DNA of 5,310 nt from Planktothrix sp. UBA8402 (GTDB taxonomy: Bacteria; Cyanobacteriota; Cyanobacteriia; Cyanobacteriales; Microcoleaceae), in contig DMPJ01000296.1 in NCBI GenBank assembly GCA_003456035.1, positions 1 through 5,310 on the forward strand. The letters run 5' to 3'. Shown here one piece after another: positions 1 through 5,310 of the stretch. The notes under the pieces are model-generated. The model saw nothing but the letters and a program-made list of their open reading frames with translations. It was not told the DNA's origin and did not search any database. The translations under genes were made by a program, and so were the position numbers. Each line of letters begins with the position of its first letter. Within the stretch, counting starts at the first letter, position 1.

Positions 1-63
1 CCCATTACCTATTACCTCTTACCTATTACCCATTGCCCATTCCCCATTCCCTATTGCCCATTA
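1..63. repeat. Degenerate heptanucleotide tandem repeat (STRR-like), nine units
   Basis: The first 63 bases divide exactly into nine 7-bp units: CCCATTA, CCTATTA, CCTCTTA, CCTATTA, CCCATTG, CCCATTC, CCCATTC, CCTATTG, CCCATTA. The consensus is CCYATTN. Arrays of degenerate heptamers are known from cyanobacterial intergenic regions as short tandemly repeated repetitive (STRR) sequences. The array probably continues to the left of the window. The last unit (57-63) overlaps the dapB stop codon, because its final TTA is the complement of TAA. No function can be deduced. Confidence 0.85.
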
Positions 64-888
64 TAAGATTTTTTCCAATCCATAAACTAAGGTTTTCAAG
101 GCTAAGACTTTGCGAATAGCCAGCAGAACTCCGGGCATATAACAAGAGCGATCGCTAGTATCATGACGCAGGGTATAAATTTGACCCGCAGCCCCAAAAA
201 TTACCTCTTGATGGGCAATTAATCCGGGTAAACGGATACTATGAATTCTAATTCCCTCTCCGGCTTCGGCGCCTCTTGCCCCGGTTATTTTTTCGGTTTC
301 TGCAACTAGGGGGGCATTATAGGTTTTGCCTAATTCTGCTAATAATTGTGCCGTTTGAATTGCAGTTCCACTGGGAGCATCGGCTTTTTGATTATGATGT
401 AATTCAATAATTTCAACATGATCAAAATAGCGAGAAGCGATAATTGCCGCCTGTTGTAATAATACCATGCCAATGGAGAAATTAGGAATTAGTAAACAAC
501 CCATACTGGCTTTATCGGCAAATTCGGCTAAGTCTTGAATTTGTTGGGGACTTAACCCGGTAGTTCCGACAACTGGACGCAGGCCGTAAGCGATCGCCGC
601 CCGAATATTGTCGTAAACTGAATCAGGATGGGTAAAATCGACCATAACTCCAGGCTGTTTTTCCTGGGCTGCCATCGCTAACATTCCTTCTCGGTCATTG
701 GTAATCGGAACTTCCAAGGGTTCAATTCCGACTAGAGTTCCGGCATCTTGTTCTTGATAAGCCGGGTTATGATCAATTGCCCCTAATAATGTCAGATCGG
801 GAGATGCGGCCACTGCTTTAATTACTTCGCGGCCCATTTTTCCACCAGCGCCATTAATAATTACAGGAATTGGAAGGGAATTAGTCAT
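61..888 (-). CDS. dapB: 4-hydroxy-tetrahydrodipicolinate reductase (DapB)
   Basis: This cytosolic enzyme carries out the NAD(P)H-dependent reduction of hydroxy-tetrahydrodipicolinate to tetrahydrodipicolinate in lysine and diaminopimelate synthesis. It is 275 aa long, normal for the family. The N-terminal Rossmann domain has the nucleotide-binding loop GAGGKMG (residues 13-19) and the VGTTG loop (107-111). The substrate domain has the family signature [18 protein letters not shown] (159-176), which contains the catalytic His pair H164/H165, K168 and the substrate-binding SGT (173-175). The start is placed at the ATG at 886-888 ([13 protein letters not shown]...). The reading frame stays open upstream to an ATG at 966, but those 26 extra residues are unlike the family and would be encoded across the best promoter (-10 at 943-948). 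No clear Shine-Dalgarno sequence precedes the start, which is common in cyanobacteria. The gene is complete and shows no sign of decay. Confidence 0.97.
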   Translation of the reverse strand: MTNSLPIPVIINGAGGKMGREVIKAVAASPDLTLLGAIDHNPAYQEQDAGTLVGIEPLEVPITNDREGMLAMAAQEKQPGVMVDFTHPDSVYDNIRAAIAYGLRPVVGTTGLSPQQIQDLAEFADKASMGCLLIPNFSIGMVLLQQAAIIASRYFDHVEIIELHHNQKADAPSGTAIQTAQLLAELGKTYNAPLVAETEKITGARGAEAGEGIRIHSIRLPGLIAHQEVIFGAAGQIYTLRHDTSDRSCYMPGVLLAIRKVLALKTLVYGLEKIL

Positions 889-942
889 AATAATAAATAC
901 ATCTAAGTCAAAATTTCCAGTCACAGAAAAGATTTTGTGTAA

Positions 943-972
943 ATTATACCCAGCAGGGTAATTCACTGAAAA
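943..972 (-). promoter_or_regulatory. Probable sigma70-type promoter of dapB
   Basis: Read on the minus strand, a perfect TATAAT (943-948) lies 18 bp downstream of TTTTCA (967-972, four of six matches to TTGACA). Transcription would start near 936, giving a leader of roughly 50 nt before the dapB ATG at 888. This position also argues against a dapB start at 966, which would lie upstream of the -10 box. The -10 box is strong and the -35 assignment is weak. Confidence 0.6.
947..960. repeat. Small inverted repeat in the dapB promoter spacer
   Basis: TACCC (947-951) and GGGTA (956-960) form a perfect 5-bp inverted repeat around AGCA. It overlaps the end of the dapB -10 box and fills much of the -10/-35 spacer, where a repressor could sit. 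A second pair, ACAGAAAA (923-930) and TTTTCTGT (975-982), brackets the promoter. Such short pairs are expected by chance in AT-rich DNA, so an operator role is only a possibility. Confidence 0.25.
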
Positions 973-1004
973 AATTTTCTGTATTTTTATTTTACCTTAA
1001 ATTC

Positions 1005-3599
1005 ATGTTTTCTCGAAAGTTGCGTTTTCTCAAAACTTGGCTATCTTTACCGATACCTGGAGATGAAGGCAAGGTTTTACCATCCTTAGTCCAGTTATCC
1101 CCGGCTTTATTGACCAGTTTAATTGTGACGGTGTTTGTGGTCGGATGTCAAAAATTAGGCGGGTTAGAAGCATTAGAATTACGGATGTTTGATGCTTTGA
1201 TTTGTTTACGGTCTATTCCTGAACCTGACCCTAACTTATTAATTGTTGCAATTACTGAAGATGATATCCGATCTCAAAAACAATGGCCGCTTACCGATAG
1301 AGTTTTAGCAGAGGTTTTTGCTAAACTTCAGCGACATCAACCTCGTGTTATTGGGTTAGATTTATATAGAGATTTACCACAGAAACCTGGGGGCGATGAA
1401 TTATTAAAGCAGTTAAAAGCTGATCATGTAATTGTGATTACCAAAATCGGAAATCCCAAAAATCTAAGTGTTTCTCCTCCCCCGGGAATTCCCCCTGAAA
1501 AAATTGGATTTAATGATTTAGTATTAGACCCGGATGGAGTTGTTCGTCGCCAGTTATTATTTGCCAGTGGTCAGGATAATCAAACAATTTTTGCTTTTTC
1601 TTTACAACTGGCATTAATTTACTTAAAAGCTCAAGGAATTGAACCTAAAAATAATAGCCGATATCCCGAGTATATGGAATTGGGAAAAACTATATTTTTC
1701 CCTTTAAATTCAGGAGATGGAGGTTATGCTAATATTGATCATCGCGGCTACCAAATTCTGCTCAATTATCGCACGCCAGAAATTGCTAGAATTGTTAGTA
1801 TGGGAGAGGTTTTATCAAATCAAGTTAATCCAGATTGGATTAAAAATAAAGTCATTTTAATTGGCACAACCGCCCCTAGTATTCCCGATGCGTTTTTAAC
1901 CCCTTATAGTAGGAAAGCCGGAGATGATTTTAAAATGCCTGGGGTACTAATTCATGCTCAAATGGTGAGCAAGATTATTAATTCTACCCTAAGTAATCAA
2001 TCTCAAATCATCACACAAACCTCAGATTTATTTAGGTTTTTTCCTCAATATTTAGAAATATTATGGATTGGAATTTGGTCAATGGCGGGAGGAATATTAA
2101 TGTGGCGCATTCCCCATCCTATTAAGCAAGGGTTAGCTTTAATTATTGGGATTTTGAGTTTATTGGCAACTAGCTATGGGCTATTTTTCTTAAATATTTG
2201 GGTTCCGATTATTGCTCCTATTTTTTCTTTATTTTTGTCAGGGACAGGGGTTATTGCTTATAAACAAATCCACAATTCTTTGCATGATTCCCTAACGGGA
2301 CTTCCCAACCGCACCTTATTCTTAGACCGAGTGGGATGGGCAATTTCAAAAACAAAACGCCATCAATCTCAATGTGCGGTCTTGTTTTTAAATATTGATC
2401 AATTTAAGCGAATTAATGATAGTTTGGGATATGAAGCCGGAAATCAACTGTTAATTGAAATTATCCAGAGAATCAAAAACTGTTTAAGAAATCAGGATAT
2501 TATTGCTAGGTTAGGAGGAGATGAATTTGCGATTTTAATTGAAGATTTAAAACCCGATCAAAATGCTAGTTTTGTTGCGGAAAGAATTCAAAAATCTCTC
2601 CTTTCTCCTTTTAACTTAAATAATCATAATATTTTCATGGGTTTAAGTATAGGAATTGCCCTGAGTGAAACCGCCGAAGGTAGGGCAGATTATCTATTAA
2701 GAAATGCCCATACTGCCATGTATCGCGCCCGCAGATTAGGAAAGGGCATGATGCAGGTTTTTGAACAGACTATGCACGTTAATGGTATTGAACAGTTGGA
2801 GTTAGAAACCAGTTTAAGATTAGCCCTAGAACGTCAAGAATTTGTGTTATATTATCAACCGGTGATTGCCTTAAATTCTGGTAAAATTTCCGGGTTTGAA
2901 GCCCTAATTCGTTGGCAACATCCAGAGGAAGGATTAATTACCCCTGAAGGATTTATAGCTACGGCAAAAGAGACGGGATTAATTGTACCTATTGGTAAAT
3001 GGGCAATTCAAGAAGCTTGTGATCAATTAAAGATTTGGCAAGAAAAATTTCATTGGCAACCTGAATTAATTTTAGGGGTTAATTTATCTGCTAGACAGTT
3101 TTTTCAACCGGATTTAATTGAACAAATTCAAGAGATTATTCAACGATCAAATATTGACCCCAATGGGTTAAGATTGGAAATTACAGAAAGTGTGATTATG
3201 GGTGATGTGGATACTACGATTAATCTGTTAAAACGGTTAAAAGCATTGGGGTTAAAATTAAGTATTGATGATTTTGGGACGGGGTTTTCTTCTTTGAGTT
3301 ATTTACCTCGATTTCCCATTGATACGATTAAAATTGATCGCTCTTTTGTCGGACAAATAGAAGCGGATGAAGCGGGAGAAAATTTAGCCATTGTCCGCAC
3401 GATTATTCGGTTAGCTCATGCGTTAAATAAAGAGGTCATTGCTGAAGGGGTAGAAACAGCTTATCAACTAGCACAATTACGTTCTCTAGGCTGTGAATAT
3501 GCTCAAGGTTATTTCTTCCTTAAACCTGTTCCTGCTGATATTGTAACGGCCTTTGTAGAGTCTGATCCTGAATGGGATAGCAACCGCCAAGACAGTTAG
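1005..3599 (+). CDS. CHASE2-GGDEF-EAL membrane protein, probable c-di-GMP phosphodiesterase
   Basis: This is an 864-aa inner-membrane receptor for cyclic di-GMP signalling. A first membrane segment (about 33-49) leads into an extracytoplasmic CHASE2 sensor (about 52-345, including the motif VIGLDLYRDLP at 115-125 and KVILIGTTA at 282-290). Three more membrane segments follow (about 352-368, 375-396, 398-419), a typical CHASE2 layout. The GGDEF domain (about 426-585) starts with DSLTGLPNR (428-436) and has intact RLGGDEF (502-508) and an I-site RxxD (R495, D498). However, the metal Asp and the guanine-binding Asp are Asn (N463, N480). The EAL domain (about 597-850) has the expected residues: E632 of EAL, N693, E725, D755/D756 in DDFGTGFSSL, K776, E814/E817 and Q834. 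The likely reaction is hydrolysis of c-di-GMP to pGpG. The signal sensed by CHASE2 is unknown. The gene appears monocistronic and lacks a clear Shine-Dalgarno sequence. The start is the first in-frame ATG before the membrane segment. Confidence 0.93.
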   Translation: MFSRKLRFLKTWLSLPIPGDEGKVLPSLVQLSPALLTSLIVTVFVVGCQKLGGLEALELRMFDALICLRSIPEPDPNLLIVAITEDDIRSQKQWPLTDRVLAEVFAKLQRHQPRVIGLDLYRDLPQKPGGDELLKQLKADHVIVITKIGNPKNLSVSPPPGIPPEKIGFNDLVLDPDGVVRRQLLFASGQDNQTIFAFSLQLALIYLKAQGIEPKNNSRYPEYMELGKTIFFPLNSGDGGYANIDHRGYQILLNYRTPEIARIVSMGEVLSNQVNPDWIKNKVILIGTTAPSIPDAFLTPYSRKAGDDFKMPGVLIHAQMVSKIINSTLSNQSQIITQTSDLFRFFPQYLEILWIGIWSMAGGILMWRIPHPIKQGLALIIGILSLLATSYGLFFLNIWVPIIAPIFSLFLSGTGVIAYKQIHNSLHDSLTGLPNRTLFLDRVGWAISKTKRHQSQCAVLFLNIDQFKRINDSLGYEAGNQLLIEIIQRIKNCLRNQDIIARLGGDEFAILIEDLKPDQNASFVAERIQKSLLSPFNLNNHNIFMGLSIGIALSETAEGRADYLLRNAHTAMYRARRLGKGMMQVFEQTMHVNGIEQLELETSLRLALERQEFVLYYQPVIALNSGKISGFEALIRWQHPEEGLITPEGFIATAKETGLIVPIGKWAIQEACDQLKIWQEKFHWQPELILGVNLSARQFFQPDLIEQIQEIIQRSNIDPNGLRLEITESVIMGDVDTTINLLKRLKALGLKLSIDDFGTGFSSLSYLPRFPIDTIKIDRSFVGQIEADEAGENLAIVRTIIRLAHALNKEVIAEGVETAYQLAQLRSLGCEYAQGYFFLKPVPADIVTAFVESDPEWDSNRQDS

Positions 3600-3656
3600 G
3601 AGGCTAGATGCGCTCTATAGCAGTTTCCACAACTCAATCACCTACTTTTTTGGGAG

Positions 3657-3928
3657 CTAATAATTTAGGTTTTTGATAACATTTTGTATGCCTTGAATAA
3701 AAACTTCAAAACTTTTAGATTTATTACATGAACTATGATAAATTGAGTATGGGGGCTAATATTATTGAAAGCTCTAATTTTAATAGGAATAGATTTAGCT
3801 AAGTCTTGTTTACCTTGATGAGCAATACAATTAAAGGAAATTTGCTCAGGAATGATTTTTGGTAAGATTTCTTCTAAAACATTTTTCATAGAAGGTTCTT
3901 CTAATAAAAAAATTAAGTCATAATTCAT
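3657..3928 (-). pseudogene. DUF4276-family protein, broken by internal deletion
   Basis: The open frame encodes 87 aa (stop at 3665-3667). Residues 1-67 look like the start of DUF4276 proteins: LIFLLEEPSMK (5-15), then the GKQDL stretch (39-43), then the beta strand QFIIVH (62-67). In intact family members the strand is followed by an Asp-Gln-Asp motif. Here the frame instead runs into an unrelated tail. In another frame, starting at about 3728, the sequence reads CNKSKSFEVFIQGIQ and continues to a stop at 3657-3659. This matches the family's usual C-terminus (NRSxSFxVF...). About 90 codons of a family roughly 200 aa long remain, so the middle has been deleted around 3725-3730, with a frame change. 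The ATG overlaps the stop of the upstream ATPase gene as ATGA, indicating translational coupling. The family is usually paired with such ATPases. The product is unlikely to work as the full protein does. Family assignment is from recalled motifs, not a search. Confidence 0.75.
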
Positions 3929-5112
3929 GTAGGCGCAACTCCTTTAAACCAACCTTGATTCCATAAATAGCCAGGTAAATCTCCTTCTTCTACTAATTTT
4001 CTAAGGATTTCGTGATCTGAGGCTTTAGACATTTTAGTGATCCCTTTTTCTTTGATTAGCCAAAATATACTTTCTAAAGGAACCGCATTTAAAAAGTCAG
4101 GGGAATGAGTAGAAACAAAAACTTGTCCTCCTCTATTCGCATAACTCGCAAATTCTTCCGCAAGTTCGGTTAAAAGAGTTGGATATAACTGGTTTTCTGG
4201 TTCTTCAACGCAAAGTAAAGGGTGAGGTTTAGGATCAAAAAGCAAAATTAAATAGGCAAACATTTTCATTGTGCCATCAGATACATAACGATCAATAAAT
4301 GGATCTTTAAATGCTTCATCTTGAAATTTTAAAATTAATCGCCCGTCTTCTGTGTCTTTGGCTTCTACTGTAGAAATACCGGGGACTCTTTCTTTGATTC
4401 TGGTTAAGATGGTTTGGAAAATCTCAGGATGTTCTCGATATAAATATTGTGCAACGACCGCTATATTATCCCCTGTGGGAGAAAGATGTTCAGCATAAAG
4501 TGCATCTTTACTGCCCCATGATCCGCTAATATGGAAGTCGGAAATATGCCAATTTTCGATTAGGGAGCGGAAAGCAGTAGCAGCTTTAAAACGTTGAAAT
4601 TGTCCTAATCCTTTAATTGCTAAAATATCATTGGATTCTAGTTGTTGTTCTTCTCTTTGTAATTCTTCATCTGGTTGACTAAAATTTTCTTCATTGGTGA
4701 TAGCATAACCTTTACCTTTAGTAAAATCAAGGAAGTGATAGGGAGAGCCATATTCACCGCGTTTATAACGCAATATTTCTCTTTTAATCATGGGTTTTCG
4801 ATTATCTTGTCCAATAATCAATATATAAGTAACAAGTCGTTTTTTAGCTAAAATATTCATCCGAAATTGTAGCTCTATTTCTATATCTTCTTTTTCTTTG
4901 CCCCGGGTAACAACTTCTCTGTAACCGCCTCGAATTTGGAGAGCTTGACGAATGTTATTTTTTAAGGCATCTCGCAAAAAACCAAAAATATCAAACAGAG
5001 TTGACTTTCCCGTACCATTAGCACCGATTAACACACAAAAAGGAGGGATATTCTCTACTTCCAAATTCTCAAAAACTCGATAGTTTTTGATTCTGATACT
5101 GGTAATTTGCAT
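3925..5112 (-). CDS. AAA_21/OLD-like ATPase (COG4637 type), partner of DUF4276
   Basis: This is a 395-aa soluble ATPase of the SMC/ABC-like AAA_21 type. The N-terminal strand-helix ITSIRIKNYRVFENL (3-17) is typical of OLD/RecF-like proteins. Walker A is GANGTGKST (30-38). A middle region (about 60-275) includes an acidic, Gln/Glu-rich loop (141-160). A signature-like VSDGTMKMFAYL (277-288) follows, then Walker B LLCVEEPENQLYP (299-311) with E303/E304, and the switch-His motif STHSPDFL (334-341). All ATPase motifs are present and the frame is open throughout. There is no nuclease domain in the chain. That job, if any, would belong to the DUF4276 partner, whose start codon overlaps this stop codon. 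Paired ATPase/effector genes of this sort resemble OLD- or PARIS-like phage defence modules, but the role here is inferred. The ATG at 5110-5112 places the first beta strand right at the N-terminus, as expected. No Shine-Dalgarno sequence is visible. Confidence 0.88.
   Translation of the reverse strand: MQITSIRIKNYRVFENLEVENIPPFCVLIGANGTGKSTLFDIFGFLRDALKNNIRQALQIRGGYREVVTRGKEKEDIEIELQFRMNILAKKRLVTYILIIGQDNRKPMIKREILRYKRGEYGSPYHFLDFTKGKGYAITNEENFSQPDEELQREEQQLESNDILAIKGLGQFQRFKAATAFRSLIENWHISDFHISGSWGSKDALYAEHLSPTGDNIAVVAQYLYREHPEIFQTILTRIKERVPGISTVEAKDTEDGRLILKFQDEAFKDPFIDRYVSDGTMKMFAYLILLFDPKPHPLLCVEEPENQLYPTLLTELAEEFASYANRGGQVFVSTHSPDFLNAVPLESIFWLIKEKGITKMSKASDHEILRKLVEEGDLPGYLWNQGWFKGVAPT
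3939..3945 (-). promoter_or_regulatory. Shine-Dalgarno for the DUF4276 gene, inside the ATPase gene
   Basis: On the minus strand AAAGGAG lies 10 nt before the ATG at 3926-3928, within the last codons of the ATPase gene. It supports this start and reinitiation on the same message. It is the only clear ribosome-binding sequence before a gene in the window. Confidence 0.6.
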
Positions 5113-5149
5113 AATTATATTTTACAAGTAACTTTACTAATAGTGCTCT

Positions 5150-5155
5150 ATTATA
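5150..5155 (-). promoter_or_regulatory. Candidate -10 element upstream of the ATPase gene
   Basis: TATAAT on the minus strand lies 37 bp before the ATPase ATG. No convincing -35 box is found 16-18 bp upstream. An alternative pair is TTGGTA (5179-5184) with TAATAT (5155-5160) at 18 bp spacing. A second TATAAT sits only a few bases before the ATG, too close for a normal leader. The region is very AT-rich, so chance matches are likely. Confidence 0.3.
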
Positions 5156-5192
5156 TATTATTCCCCATTCCTCATCTTTACCAAATTGTTAT

Positions 5193-5200
5193 GCGATCGC
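5193..5200. repeat. HIP1 octamer GCGATCGC
   Basis: This is a highly iterated palindrome typical of many cyanobacterial genomes, with further copies inside dapB at 148-155 and 590-597. I saw no full copy in the CHASE2 gene or the ATPase pair. It serves as a lineage marker and its function is unsettled. Confidence 0.85.
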
Positions 5201-5243
5201 AATCCATCAAACTCACGTTAAACAGAGAACTCTTTTCCTGCGG

Positions 5244-5257
5244 TGTTCCCTGTTTCC
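5244..5257. repeat. Two-unit heptamer remnant (TGTTCCC, TGTTTCC)
   Basis: Two adjacent 7-bp units, TGTTCCC and TGTTTCC, resemble STRR-type heptamers. TTTCCTGC also occurs twice nearby (5234-5241 and 5253-5260). The array is very short and may be chance or the remains of a longer one. The rest of the gene-free stretch 5113-5310 shows no coding signal. Confidence 0.3.
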
Positions 5258-5265
5258 TGCTATAT

Positions 5266-5310
5266 CAAAAAGTAATTGCCTTTTTATCAATCCCTATAAA
5301 AAGGCAATTA
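5266..5310 (-). terminator. Perfect 15-bp inverted repeat with T-tract, terminator-like
   Basis: TAATTGCCTTTTTAT (5273-5287) and ATAAAAAGGCAATTA (5296-5310) are exact reverse complements separated by 8 bases. On the minus strand the stem is followed directly by CTTTTTG (5266-5272), as in an intrinsic terminator for a leftward gene lying to the right of the window. It would insulate the ATPase gene from read-through. The stem is AT-rich, with only the GGC/GCC core strong. The right arm reaches the window edge, so the repeat may be longer. It could instead be the end of a MITE or a dispersed palindrome. Confidence 0.55.

Noticed and set aside
1..63. CRISPR array
   Set aside because: The units are 7 bp, contiguous and without spacers, so this is a simple tandem repeat.
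889..966. N-terminal extension of DapB to the ATG at 966
   Set aside because: The extra residues do not fit the family, and the stretch contains the likely dapB promoter.
2108..2120. CATTCCCCATCCT inside the CHASE2 gene as a heptamer repeat
   Set aside because: It is a single occurrence within a well-conserved coding frame (IPHP), with no tandem structure.
1005..3599. Bifunctional cyclase/phosphodiesterase as the plain call
   Set aside because: Asn replaces Asp at two important GGDEF positions, so only the phosphodiesterase activity is well supported.
3603..3652. Possible terminator after the CHASE2 gene (imperfect GCTAGA/TCTATAGC hairpin, T-run at 3646-3651)
   Set aside because: The stem is short and bulged, and the T-run is about 25 bases away, so it does not form a convincing intrinsic terminator.
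3665..3724. Last 20 residues of the 87-aa frame as a genuine C-terminus
   Set aside because: The other frame over the same bases gives the family's expected C-terminal motif, so this tail is best explained as out-of-frame read-through after a deletion.

Overview
The window looks like chromosome from a filamentous, AT-rich cyanobacterium of the Planktothrix/Oscillatoria kind. Three things point there: HIP1 octamers (GCGATCGC at 148-155, 590-597 and 5193-5200), a degenerate heptanucleotide tandem repeat of the cyanobacterial STRR type at the left edge, and a CHASE2-GGDEF-EAL receptor, an architecture common in cyanobacteria. The lineage is inferred from these features, not from a database match.

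Layout. Positions 1-63 are nine 7-bp repeat units, the last of which supplies the stop codon of dapB (minus strand, 61-888; lysine/diaminopimelate biosynthesis). A 116-bp divergent intergenic region (889-1004) carries a good sigma70-type promoter for dapB. Next is a large plus-strand gene (1005-3599) for a membrane-anchored c-di-GMP protein: CHASE2 sensor, three membrane segments, GGDEF, EAL. Its EAL domain keeps every expected catalytic residue, but its GGDEF domain has two Asp-to-Asn changes at substrate and metal positions while keeping an I-site. It therefore reads as a phosphodiesterase with a regulatory GGDEF domain.

Convergent to it is a minus-strand two-gene unit: an OLD/COG4637-like ATPase (3925-5112, apparently intact) overlapping by ATGA with a DUF4276-family partner (3657-3928). 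The partner is broken. Its first ~67 residues are normal, and the family's characteristic C-terminal end can still be read in a different frame immediately afterwards, so the central part of the gene has been lost in an internal deletion. This looks like a decayed two-component, defence-type ATPase/effector module with the ATPase left orphaned.

The right edge (5113-5310) has no gene. It holds a weak promoter candidate for the ATPase, a HIP1 site, remnants of heptamer repeats, and a perfect 15-bp inverted repeat that, read on the minus strand, ends in a T-tract like an intrinsic terminator for a gene beyond the window. The housekeeping gene, the signalling gene and the ATPase pair have no evident functional link.
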